DNA of 64,000 bases, taken from contig NZ_MTHB01000123.1 in NCBI RefSeq assembly GCF_002220365.1, positions 154,611-218,610 of the forward strand, written 5' to 3'. A program made the translations under genes and the position numbers. Positions within the stretch are counted from its first letter, which is position 1. Every line of letters starts with the position of its first letter. The notes beneath the pieces are model-generated. The model worked only from the letters and a program-made list of their open reading frames with translations. It did not search any database and was not told the origin of the DNA. This document shows, piece after piece, positions 35,152 through 43,548 of the stretch. The stretch is from Caballeronia sordidicola. GTDB taxonomy: Bacteria > Pseudomonadota > Gammaproteobacteria > Burkholderiales > Burkholderiaceae.

Positions 35152-36429
35152 TCAGGCGTAGCCGGCCGAGGGCTCGCCACTATTTGCTTCACCCGGTAAC
35201 TGCCGGTCCGGCCGCATCACGAAGGCGAGCAGCGTACCGCTCAGCATCAATGCCATCGAGACAATGAACGGGAGATTCCAGTTGCCGGTGTGATCGATGA
35301 TCCAGCCTCCGACCACCGGGCTGACAATCGCCGCGGCAGCGGACCCCATGTTCATGATGCCGCTCGCAGTGCCCGCGTATTGGGGGGCAATGTCCATCGG
35401 CACGGCCCACATCGGCCCGATCGTCATCTCGTTGAAGAAGAAGCCTACTGACAGCGCGAGCGCAGCAAGGGGAATCGACAGCGAATGGACCAGCATGATC
35501 GGCGCAAGCGCCAGCAGCGCGAGGAACATGCACGTCGAGACCATGACGTTGCGCGCGAGCCGCAGGTTGCCCGTTCGACGCATGATGAAGTCGGTCAGCT
35601 CGCCGCCAAGCCAGTCGCCTAACACGCCGGTCAGGAATACGCCCGACGCGAACAGCGCTGATTTACCCAGTTGCATGTGCTGATGCTGGAAATACTGCGG
35701 CACCCAGCCGAGAAAGAGCCACAGGACCCAGCCGTAGCAGAAGTACACCGCGGTCACCGGCAGCATGCGTCGAAGCAGGGCGCGCCAGGGCACGCGGCCG
35801 CTTATCCTCGCCACGTTGTAGGCAGGCAGCCGGTCCGCTTCAACGGAACTCATCGAGCGATGCTCGCGCGGGTTGTCGCGGAAATACCAGACCCAGATGA
35901 GCGCCCACAGCACGCTGACAATGCCGGTAATGACAAATGCCCCGCGCCAGTTCGTCGTCAGCATGAGCCACGTCACCAGCGGCGGCGCGGCCGCGTTGCC
36001 AATGCGCGAGGCAGCATGGGTGATGCCTTGTGCGAAGCCGCGGCGCTCGGGCGTCGTCCAGTTTGACATTGCACGGGTGGCCGCCGGGAAGGTAGCACCC
36101 TCGCCGAGACCCAGCAGCAGGCGGGCAAACACCAGCGACATGAGACCACCGGCTAGCCCCGTTAGCACGGTCGCACCGGCCCAGATGAACGCACAGATGG
36201 TAAGCGTTCGGCGCGGACCAAAACGATCCGCAAGCCAGCCGCCGAAGATCTGGATGATGAGATACGGATACGCAAAGGCTGAAAAAACAAAGCCTGTTTG
36301 AGTATGCGAGAGGTCGAATTCCTTACCGAACTGCGCGGCCGCGGTGCTGACGTTGACGCGGTCTATGTACGTAATGCAGTACATGACGCACAGGAGGATG
36401 AGCACCTTCGTGGTGACGCGGCGAAACAT
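35152..36429 (-). CDS. MFS permease, anion:cation symporter (ACS) type
   Basis: The protein has 425 residues and 12 membrane helices. MFS motif A between helices 2 and 3 reads GGWLADRFGPRRTL. The helix 4-5 region LLGLGEGATFPAATRAMSNW is characteristic of the ACS family (hexuronate, glucarate, phthalate and similar organic anions). The N-terminal YCITYIDRVNVSTAA also fits. Start at the ATG 36429, preceded by GGGGA. A palindrome lies 173 bases upstream. The chemoreceptor follows. Substrate not identifiable, but an organic anion is likely. Confidence 0.9.
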   Translation of the reverse strand: MFRRVTTKVLILLCVMYCITYIDRVNVSTAAAQFGKEFDLSHTQTGFVFSAFAYPYLIIQIFGGWLADRFGPRRTLTICAFIWAGATVLTGLAGGLMSLVFARLLLGLGEGATFPAATRAMSNWTTPERRGFAQGITHAASRIGNAAAPPLVTWLMLTTNWRGAFVITGIVSVLWALIWVWYFRDNPREHRSMSSVEADRLPAYNVARISGRVPWRALLRRMLPVTAVYFCYGWVLWLFLGWVPQYFQHQHMQLGKSALFASGVFLTGVLGDWLGGELTDFIMRRTGNLRLARNVMVSTCMFLALLALAPIMLVHSLSIPLAALALSVGFFFNEMTIGPMWAVPMDIAPQYAGTASGIMNMGSAAAAIVSPVVGGWIIDHTGNWNLPFIVSMALMLSGTLLAFVMRPDRQLPGEANSGEPSAGYA

Positions 36430-36888
36430 GGTGGAAGTCCCCAACGTGTAGTCACATGATTCGCTGCATCTGCCGGTGGCGTGACTGATGCCTGATTCCG
36501 GGCGGCAGATCGCCTGATGCCGTCGCGCTCACGCCTTATCCTGCAGGTGCGCCGATCCGTGAATGTTGGGATGAGGGTGGCCGCGACGATGTCTTAAGTA
36601 CTGTATTCCTCATACAATATCGACAACCATCGGTAAAACTTGAGCAAAAAATTTCGCTCAATGAGGAGACGGTCGGAAATCAGGCGGGGACGCGCGTTGC
36701 CTCACCGCGCAATGAAGAGAATCAATTGCTTGATACGGGCCGGCAGGGACCGGCGCCGCGCGGTTGAGATGTGAAGGGACTAACTGGGTACATTGAGCCG
36801 TAATGGGCTCTTGCCGCTACCGCGGCAAGAAAATTTCAAGTCAGGTGCACCTGGAAGCGGCTAACCTGCAACCCGGGGGCCGCAGACA
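36430..36888. other. Intergenic region with an operator-like palindrome
   Basis: 459 bases between two leftward permease genes. Contains the inverted repeat at 36602-36616; otherwise no gene seen. Confidence 0.4.
36602..36616. promoter_or_regulatory. Inverted repeat TGTAT-N5-ATACA
   Basis: Perfect 5-base arms around TCCTC, the size and spacing of operators bound by GntR-family regulators. It lies upstream of the ACS permease gene. No GntR gene is in the window. Confidence 0.4.
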
Positions 36889-38250
36889 TCAAGGGCGCGC
36901 TTCATCCGAAGTCAAATCGCTGGTCAAGTCGCTGTTGCTTGCCACTTGCCGGACGCGCTCTTTAGACGGGGCGGCAACGGCGGCTTGCGGGATATCGAAG
37001 AGCGGCTTCTCAGGGTGCACAAACAACCAGAGCACCGTGCCTACCGCGGCCGCCAGTGCGATGACGACCAGGGCGCTCCCCCAGTTACCGGTGAGTTTCA
37101 CCATGAAAGCGACGGCAACGGGTCCCGCGACGTTCGATGCGGCTCCCCACAGGTTAGTCCAGCCAGACATCACGCCGGTAAAATCTCGCGCCAGGTCTTG
37201 GGCTGCCGACCAGACGACGACTTGCACAAAACCTACCGCAGCGAAAGACAGGCACAAGAAACCAATGACGGCCGCAATATTGACGGCCCATGAAGCCAGA
37301 CAGAGGGCGATAGCGCTAACAAGAAATCCCACCATGGCGACCGGAGCGCGAGCGGCCCAGACCGATTGAGTGCGCTTCAATATCTTGTCGCATACGATCC
37401 CCGCCACAAATACCGCCACGAATACGGCGATCCATGGAAGCGATGCCGCGAATCCCATGGACTTGAGCGAAAGCCCACGTGCGCGCATAAGATAAGTTGG
37501 CAGCCAGGTCGTATAGAAACTCTGGATCAGGACCAACAGAAAGTACTGGATACCGAAAAGCCAGAACCGCGGATGCCGGAGACACCTCAGGAATACCCCT
37601 TTGGCTACCGCCTCTGGTTCCGACTGTCCCGCAGCGATATACGTTGCCTCCTCGGGGGTAATCAGAGGGTGCCGCGCGGGCACATCGCGATAACCGAACC
37701 ACCAGGCAATTCCCAATACAAGGCCGATTGCACCGAACACATAGAAGACGGAGTGCCAGCCGAACTGCAAGATCATCCAGGCAGTAAGAGGCGCGGAAAT
37801 GATAGGTCCGAGATAGAGACCACCCAGGAGAAAGGAGTTCCCCTTCGCGCGTTCATTCTTGGGAAACCAGCGTTTCACTGCGAGCACGCCGCTTGACCAG
37901 TCAGCAGATTGTGCGCCTCCGAGCAGGGCGCGGCAGCCAACGAGCCAGTTAAAACCCACGCCGAACGGCGTCACTATCATCATCAAAGACCAAAGAGCGC
38001 TTGTTCCAAACAGCACCTTCCTCGACCCATGACGCTCGGCCAGTCTTCCGGCAGGGATTTGTCCCAATGCGTACGTCCAGAAATAGATGGTCAGGATCAC
38101 TGACATCTCGACAAGCGAAAGACCAAGCTCCTTCTGGATCGTGGGCGCAGCGATCGTCATTGCAGCGCGATCCAGCGTCATGACGAAGGTGATGGGAGCG
38201 ACCAGTAGCGAAACAATCCCCCACCGTAAATTGCCGATTCTTTTTGGCAT
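36889..38250 (-). CDS. MFS permease, ACS type, linked to the nadC operon
   Basis: The protein has 453 residues and 12 predicted helices. Motif A variant: AGRLAERHGSRKVLF. The region LLGGAQSADWSSGVLAVKRWFP follows the ACS family layout. The C-terminal tail is polar and carries a small repeat (SDLTSDLTSDE). It lies 117 bases downstream of the PhnN-phosphorylase fusion on the same strand, without a clear terminator between, so it is probably the third gene of that operon. NicT of nicotinate degraders is of the same permease family, so import of a pyridine carboxylate such as quinolinate is a reasonable guess. Start at ATG 38250. Confidence 0.88.
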   Translation of the reverse strand: MPKRIGNLRWGIVSLLVAPITFVMTLDRAAMTIAAPTIQKELGLSLVEMSVILTIYFWTYALGQIPAGRLAERHGSRKVLFGTSALWSLMMIVTPFGVGFNWLVGCRALLGGAQSADWSSGVLAVKRWFPKNERAKGNSFLLGGLYLGPIISAPLTAWMILQFGWHSVFYVFGAIGLVLGIAWWFGYRDVPARHPLITPEEATYIAAGQSEPEAVAKGVFLRCLRHPRFWLFGIQYFLLVLIQSFYTTWLPTYLMRARGLSLKSMGFAASLPWIAVFVAVFVAGIVCDKILKRTQSVWAARAPVAMVGFLVSAIALCLASWAVNIAAVIGFLCLSFAAVGFVQVVVWSAAQDLARDFTGVMSGWTNLWGAASNVAGPVAVAFMVKLTGNWGSALVVIALAAAVGTVLWLFVHPEKPLFDIPQAAVAAPSKERVRQVASNSDLTSDLTSDEARP

Positions 38251-38367
38251 TCTCACTGCTCCAAAGATAATTAACGACGCGCTGTTATGGAATCACTGCT
38301 ACCGCTGTGGTCTTGCCAATTGCTTCCGGATCGTCACGCTCCGCCAGCTGCTCATGCTGCTCATGCC

Positions 38368-40173
38368 TTAAGCGGAGGGGAAGGGCGCGCTATTCATACG
38401 TTCAACGCAGATCTCATGCGTGCGCGTTGTTCGTGCCAACAAAGCCGCTGCCGAGACAAGCCCTTCGTCAGCGCCGTAGATATGAAATAGTCCGTCGCCG
38501 GGCTCGACGTACTGGCCCACCGTGGCGAGAAGATCTACGCCGGCACCCAGGTCCGTCGGAGCGCCGGCTTTTCGCGCAATTCCCGCGATGGCCCAGCCAT
38601 CAATGCTTGAGACGATGCCACCCTGTTGTGCCACAACCGTTTGTACAAAGTTGCCGACTGAAACCGGCGGAACCCGCCGGCCCTGGCTATCGACAATGCT
38701 TTCGAATGCAATTCGGGCTCGGCCCGAAGAAAGCAGCGATTCCGCGATCTGCCGACCCTTGGAAACAGTGCCTACGGCCGGCGCCCAAGCAAGAATCTCC
38801 GCCGCAAAACGGAGCGCTTTTTCGCGCAGGTCGGCGGGTGCAGACGGGTCGTTATCCAGCACCTGCTTGACGTCCCGTACCTCGAGTGCCGGTCCGATGC
38901 CCCGCCCGATCGGGCTGCTGCCATCGGTGACCATGGCCTTTACGTGCAAGCCCAGGCCTGCTGCGACATACTCGAAAAGATTACCTAATGTGCGCGCTTC
39001 GAGTTCGTCCTTCAACTTGGCGTGCGGGCCGTAAGGAAGATCGATGATGACGTGGGTGGATCCTGCCGACCACTTCTTGGATAAAATCGATGCAACGGAC
39101 CAGCGGTTTGAATCGAGGCCAAGCGGCCTGGTAAATGCATTGATCCGATCGTCGATCAACGAGTGATTCAACCGTCCGTTCCACGCAATACAAGCGCGCG
39201 CTTCACTGACGCAACGACGTACCTCTGCGCTGGTGAGATCGACACGTGCAACCGTCTCCATTGCATCGGCAGTCCCCGCGGCAGAGGTGATTGCCCTCGA
39301 TGACGTCTTTGGCATTGCAAGCCCGAACGCCGCCACAACAGGTACTACGATCAAGGTGATCCGGCTACCCGGGACGCCTCCCATTGAATGCTTGTCAACG
39401 AGTATTGGCTCGTCCCATTCGATGCGTGGCGTCAGCTTGCAACGCACCTTTGCCAACGCGAGCACTTCGGCGTCGGACAGGTTTTGCGACGCGTGCAACA
39501 GGAACGCGTTGATATCCCGGTCCGAATAACGCAGTGCAAGAATGTCGTCGAACACACCGCTATATTGAGCTTCGTTCAGTGCTTCCCCGGCAATCTTTGC
39601 CTTCAAGGCGCGCATGCTGGGCGGAGCAGGCTGTGTGGCGCGGCGAAGCGCTGCGACGAAACGTGCTATCCCCTGCTCAAGCGTTGTGTCGTTCATGACC
39701 TTCAGGACCTCAACGTCGGCAGAGGTCGGCTCGACCTGACGCGCCACGCGTTTTACAACCTCGTCGTGGGTTTCCCTGCCTCGTGCGAGAATTCTTGCAG
39801 CGAGCACGGAAGCGGGTGCGTTCACGTCGACTACCACCAGCCGCGGTACGCGAGTTGAAAGCACGTCGATCATTGCCCGCGACCCGTTAGCGATGACGTG
39901 ATGCCCCCGCGAAAGGGCGTCGAGAAGATCATGACGCAAACCGTATCTTAGTCCGTGGGCCGACCAGGTAATAAGGAATTCTCCTTGACTGTCCAGGCGC
40001 GCGAACTCGGTTTCATTAAGCGCTTCGTGATCTTCGCCCGGCGAGCCGTGAGGCCGGGTGACTACCCGACGCGCGAAGACGAAATCGCTGAGAACTTCAC
40101 GCGCTCCGTCAATAAGCGAGTCTTTGCCGGCGCCGCTCGGGCCGACCACAAAAAAGAAGATTCCGTCGGACAT
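38368..40173 (-). CDS. Fusion of ribose-1,5-bisphosphokinase (PhnN) and AMP/thymidine-phosphorylase-like enzyme
   Basis: The protein has 601 residues and two enzymes in one chain. Residues 1-185 are PhnN-like: Walker A FVVGPSGAGKDSL (Lys17), ARRVVTRP and GLRYGL; PhnN makes PRPP from ribose 1,5-bisphosphate and ATP. Residues 190-601 follow the AMP phosphorylase group: phosphate-site motif VDKHSMGGVPGSR, TSSRAITSAAGTADAME and ILSKKWSAGSTHVIIDLPYG, then SPIGRGIGPALEV. Such phosphorylases split a nucleoside 5'-monophosphate with phosphate into base and ribose 1,5-bisphosphate, exactly the substrate of the first domain. The chain would turn a nucleotide into base plus PRPP. The ATG at 40173 is 7 bases after the nadC stop, so both are co-translated. 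All key motifs are intact. Confidence 0.88.
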   Translation of the reverse strand: MSDGIFFFVVGPSGAGKDSLIDGAREVLSDFVFARRVVTRPHGSPGEDHEALNETEFARLDSQGEFLITWSAHGLRYGLRHDLLDALSRGHHVIANGSRAMIDVLSTRVPRLVVVDVNAPASVLAARILARGRETHDEVVKRVARQVEPTSADVEVLKVMNDTTLEQGIARFVAALRRATQPAPPSMRALKAKIAGEALNEAQYSGVFDDILALRYSDRDINAFLLHASQNLSDAEVLALAKVRCKLTPRIEWDEPILVDKHSMGGVPGSRITLIVVPVVAAFGLAMPKTSSRAITSAAGTADAMETVARVDLTSAEVRRCVSEARACIAWNGRLNHSLIDDRINAFTRPLGLDSNRWSVASILSKKWSAGSTHVIIDLPYGPHAKLKDELEARTLGNLFEYVAAGLGLHVKAMVTDGSSPIGRGIGPALEVRDVKQVLDNDPSAPADLREKALRFAAEILAWAPAVGTVSKGRQIAESLLSSGRARIAFESIVDSQGRRVPPVSVGNFVQTVVAQQGGIVSSIDGWAIAGIARKAGAPTDLGAGVDLLATVGQYVEPGDGLFHIYGADEGLVSAAALLARTTRTHEICVERMNSAPFPSA

Positions 40174-40180
40174 GAGGGTA

Positions 40181-41017
40181 TTACTCCGCCTCGTCCAGAC
40201 CGATGTCAATGCACACCGAAGCCTGGTTTATCTTGCTCGTGGAGATATAGTCGACGCCCGTTCTTGATATTTCCCCGATTGTCGCGAGGCTGATACCGCC
40301 AGACGCTTCAAGCTTCGTACGGCCATTGACCAACTTCACGGCCTTGGTCATTTCCTCGACCGACATGTTGTCGAGCATGATGACGTCAACGCCGGCTTCC
40401 AGCGCCTCCTCCACCTGCTCGATGCGATCGCATTCGACTTCAAGCTTCGTCAACACTGGCAATTGGCGACGCGCACGTTGCACAGCCTTCATGATTCCGC
40501 CGCAAACCGCAATGTGGTTGTCTTTAATCATCACGCCGTTATCAAGTCCAAGGCGGTGGTTCAAGCCGCCGCCGCAGGTCACCGCATGCTTCTCCAGCAT
40601 GCGCAAACCGGGTGTGGTCTTGCGCGTGTCAATCAATCGTGCGCGCGTTCCCGCGACTGCCTTGACGTACTCTGCTGTGAGGTTGGCAATGCCCGACATG
40701 CGCTGCAGGATGTTAAGCGCCGTTCGCTCGGCGGTCAGCACGCTTCGCGCATTTCCCCGTACGTCGAGAAGCACAGCCCCCTTCTTGACGTGGTCACCGT
40801 CCTTGACACGTACGACCACTTCAAGCGTTGGATCGTAGCGCTTGAACACCCGCGCTGCGACGTCGATACCCGCCACGATCAGATTCTCGCGCGCATTCAT
40901 GAAGAATGCTCCCGTTTCGTTCGCTTCAATCATGACCTGTGCGGTTAGGTCACAATACCCAATGTCCTCGGTCAGCCACGTGTCGATCAGGCGATCCGTT
41001 TGAAATACGTCGTACAT
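40181..41017 (-). CDS. nadC: Quinolinate phosphoribosyltransferase (NadC family)
   Basis: The protein has 278 residues, normal for NadC. Motifs include EDIGYCDLTAQ at the N-terminus, ERTALNILQRMSGIA, and the PRPP/quinolinate site TRKTTPGLRMLEKHAV followed by GGGLNHRLGLDNGVMIKDNH. EVECDRIEQ, IMLDNMS and EASGGI complete the barrel. The reaction is quinolinate + PRPP to nicotinate mononucleotide + CO2 + PPi. nadA and nadB, the usual partners that make quinolinate, are absent, which suggests a second, non-housekeeping copy using quinolinate from outside. The related molybdenum-cluster protein ModD is less likely, since NadC residues are all kept. AGGAGA lies 6 bases before the ATG. Confidence 0.9.
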   Translation of the reverse strand: MYDVFQTDRLIDTWLTEDIGYCDLTAQVMIEANETGAFFMNARENLIVAGIDVAARVFKRYDPTLEVVVRVKDGDHVKKGAVLLDVRGNARSVLTAERTALNILQRMSGIANLTAEYVKAVAGTRARLIDTRKTTPGLRMLEKHAVTCGGGLNHRLGLDNGVMIKDNHIAVCGGIMKAVQRARRQLPVLTKLEVECDRIEQVEEALEAGVDVIMLDNMSVEEMTKAVKLVNGRTKLEASGGISLATIGEISRTGVDYISTSKINQASVCIDIGLDEAE

Positions 41018-41030
41018 GTCAATCTCCTAG

Positions 41031-41051
41031 TGTATAAAAAAACAATTGTTT
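41031..41051 (-). promoter_or_regulatory. nadC-operon promoter with a 12-base palindromic operator
   Basis: On the minus strand a TATACA -10-like element (41031-41036) lies just downstream of the perfect palindrome AAACAATTGTTT (41040-41051). A repressor bound there would cover the promoter. The -35 region is poor. Confidence 0.5.
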
Positions 41052-41159
41052 GTTGGTCGACAGGGGCACCAAAAGAAGTGCCTCCAAGATCGAAAGAAAA
41101 TATCGGACTACGAAGTAGATAAGATTTGAAATGTAATATTGAAAGTGCGATAAGGCGTC

Positions 41160-41435
41160 TTACTTGAATTGGTGTACGTGTCGTGTCGGCCTGCGATTGC
41201 AGCGTCCACGCTCAAAATCTAAGCCGACCCCCAACACTGAGCAGGTTGAAACGACTGCGGCGGTCATGACGAACTCGATGCTCGACTGATCCGGTGCCGC
41301 GCGTGCACCGATATCCGCCAGTGACCACCGGAGAGCAACACCCGCGGCGCCAAGCGTTCGAGATCCCGTTCGCGCAGCATGGGTAGGCTGTAGCAACGGC
41401 GGAAGGAACTGCCCGATACGCAATGTCTTTGTCAT
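41160..41435 (-). CDS. Possible small protein, unknown
   Basis: A 91-residue frame begins MTKTLRIGQF with GGAG 11 bases upstream of the ATG. I recognise no family and the C-terminus is rich in Arg and His. It lies upstream of nadC on the same strand. It may be a spurious or decayed frame. Confidence 0.22.
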   Translation of the reverse strand: MTKTLRIGQFLPPLLQPTHAARTGSRTLGAAGVALRWSLADIGARAAPDQSSIEFVMTAAVVSTCSVLGVGLDFERGRCNRRPTRHVHQFK

Positions 41436-41837
41436 CTGGTCGACTTCTCCGAAGCGTGCATCAGGATGTGTTCGATTTCTCAAAGTCTAGTGTTCACATT
41501 ATAATTTGGCAAGATATCTAAGTATATTTTTGTTGGTGCATGTGTGCTTTAGTTTGGTGAAAACCCTTATTTAATGCATCATTTAAGGGAATACCCCATC
41601 TGAAGCCACCTATGTGGAAATTATGTTTTTAAGGAAAAATACAATGTGTACGCTCGATAAGACTTCATTCAAGCACTTTGGAAAACGCGCTGTTGGCGAG
41701 TGCAGGAGATGGAGGGAGTGAAGGGCGCCCAGCAGCAGGGCGGGGATCATCAAAACATCAAGGAACTCGAAAAGAAGTATCAAGTATCCGGGTTTCGTGC
41801 CGTACACCGATTAGTACACAACTATCTAAAAGACCTC
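41436..41837. other. AT-rich intergenic region
   Basis: Lower in GC than its surroundings. TATAAT at 41502-41507 (which reads almost the same on both strands) with TTCTCA 17 bases before it is a possible promoter for the chemoreceptor gene. Nothing else recognised. Confidence 0.35.
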
Positions 41838-43385
41838 ATGAAGCGCCTTACATTTCAGCAACAGTTGTGGATCCCTTTGGCACTCTCCCTGATTTGCCTG
41901 ATCTCTGTGGCGGGCTTCGGGGCTTACCAGACTCGTGAGGTCCGTCTGGAAGAAAGGCAGCATTCGTTAAAAGATGCTGGCGATATCGCGATGAGCATCA
42001 CGCGCCGTTACGCAGCGCTGGCTGCTGACGGAACGTTATCGACGCCTGAAGCGAAGAAGCAGGCACTCGCGCAATTGCGAGCGATCCGTTATGGCGCTGA
42101 CGGGTACGTATCCATCGTAGATTCAGACTGCCACGCCGTCATGAATCCTTCCAAGCCGGAAACCGAGGGCAAGTACTTTGGCGACTATCAGGATTCCAAC
42201 GGGAAGTACGTGTACCGCTCGATGGCTGCGATCGCGAAGGGTTCTGGGGATGGGTTCGTTGACTATGCCACGCCGCGGCTGGGTTCGAAAGAACCCGTGC
42301 GAAAGCGCAGCCACATTGCCACCTTTAAACCCTGGGATTGGTCGTTCGTGACAGGGGCCTACCTGGACGACATTGACGAGGCGTTCAATGCATCGCTGCG
42401 CCAGTTGGTTGTGCTCGTCGCCATCATCGCTGCCATGCTGTCCGGTGCCGTGTACCTGGTGAACCGTAGGCTGAATCGGTCGCTAGGCGGTTCACCGGAA
42501 TATGCAGCCCAGGTCGTGAGCGCTACAGCGGGTGGCAACCTCGCGCAACACATAGACCTGCAAGCCGGCGATCGAGGCAGCCTTCTGTTCAAGCTTCAGG
42601 AGATGCAGGCGCAACTGCGTCAGGCGGTGGTCGCGATCATCGGCGCGGCGAAGTCCATTGGAACGTCCACAGATGAAATATCGTCAGGTAACGCGGACCT
42701 CTCGAGAAGAACCGAGGAGCAGGCTGCGTCGTTGGAAGAAACTGCCGCAAGCATGGAGCAACTTACCTCAGCCGTGAGACAGAACGCCGACAACGCGCGA
42801 CAAGCTTCGGTGCTTGCCGGCGATGCCTTCTCCATTGCCAATCGCGGCAATGAGGTCGTCTCGGAAGTCGTCGCTACCATGGATGAGATCACCGACAGTA
42901 CGAAGCAGATTGGAGAGATCCTTGGGATGATCGAAGGAATCGCTTTTCAAACCAATATCCTCGCACTTAATGCGGCTGTCGAGGCGGCGCGGGCAGGCGA
43001 ACACGGCAGAGGATTCGCCGTCGTTGCCTCTGAAGTCCGGAATCTGGCACAGCGTTCGTCCACCGCCTCAAAAGACATCAAGAGACTGATCGAGCATTCG
43101 AATGGTCGCGTTCAGAGCGGCGCCACGCTCGTCGACAACGCTGGCCAGTGCATGAAAGAGATACTGGTATCAGTTCAACGAGTGACTGCGATCATGAAGG
43201 AGATCGCATCGGCCTCCGAAGAGCAAAGCGACGGGATCGAACAAGTGAACAAGGCCGTCACCCAGATGGACGAAGTAACGCAACGAAACGCAGCGCTTGT
43301 GGAGCAGGCGGCAGCAGCCGCAGTGTCCATGCGCGAGCAAGCGCATGGACTTGTAGAGAGTGTTGCTGCGTTTCAGGTCGCTTGA
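41838..43385 (+). CDS. Methyl-accepting chemotaxis protein with single Cache domain
   Basis: The protein has 515 residues from the ATG at 41838, where the usual receptor start MKRLTFQQQLWIPLALS begins. TM1 occupies about 12-32. The periplasmic sCache_2 domain (about 40-190) has the signature YGADGYVSIVDSDCHAVMNP and WSFVTGAYLDDID. TM2 is at about 195-215. The signalling domain shows GMIEGIAFQTNILALNAAVE and GRGFAVVASEVRNLAQRS. sCache receptors sense small carboxylates such as pyruvate or lactate-like acids. The last 135 bases of the gene are repeated at 48984 beyond the fimbrial operon. Confidence 0.93.
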   Translation: MKRLTFQQQLWIPLALSLICLISVAGFGAYQTREVRLEERQHSLKDAGDIAMSITRRYAALAADGTLSTPEAKKQALAQLRAIRYGADGYVSIVDSDCHAVMNPSKPETEGKYFGDYQDSNGKYVYRSMAAIAKGSGDGFVDYATPRLGSKEPVRKRSHIATFKPWDWSFVTGAYLDDIDEAFNASLRQLVVLVAIIAAMLSGAVYLVNRRLNRSLGGSPEYAAQVVSATAGGNLAQHIDLQAGDRGSLLFKLQEMQAQLRQAVVAIIGAAKSIGTSTDEISSGNADLSRRTEEQAASLEETAASMEQLTSAVRQNADNARQASVLAGDAFSIANRGNEVVSEVVATMDEITDSTKQIGEILGMIEGIAFQTNILALNAAVEAARAGEHGRGFAVVASEVRNLAQRSSTASKDIKRLIEHSNGRVQSGATLVDNAGQCMKEILVSVQRVTAIMKEIASASEEQSDGIEQVNKAVTQMDEVTQRNAALVEQAAAAAVSMREQAHGLVESVAAFQVA

Positions 43386-43500
43386 GCTCACGCTTCTGAC
43401 TTCAGTTTTGCCGCAACTCCTGAAGGTCGGGCTCCATCTCGGCAACCAGCCACGCCTTGATCCGTTCCACCTGGCCTCGCGCGGGCCGTTGCCCGCTGAT
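43250..43500. repeat. Direct repeat copy 1 (receptor 3' end + lysR remnant)
   Basis: Bases 43250-43417 (end of the chemoreceptor gene and following sequence) match 48984-49152 at about 95 percent by eye. Bases 43418-43500 match 49264-49346, which is coding sequence of the lysR gene, at about 87 percent. Copy 1 lacks the 111 bases in between (49153-49263). The lysR part here is a dead fragment. Confidence 0.85.
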
Positions 43501-43548
43501 TCGAGCCACGCGAATTCCGCGGCACGCTTCGACGCCATCGGCGGGTCT

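Noticed and set aside
40181..41017. ModD (molybdenum transport-linked NadC homologue)
   Set aside because: The canonical NadC substrate motifs are intact and no mod transport genes are adjacent.
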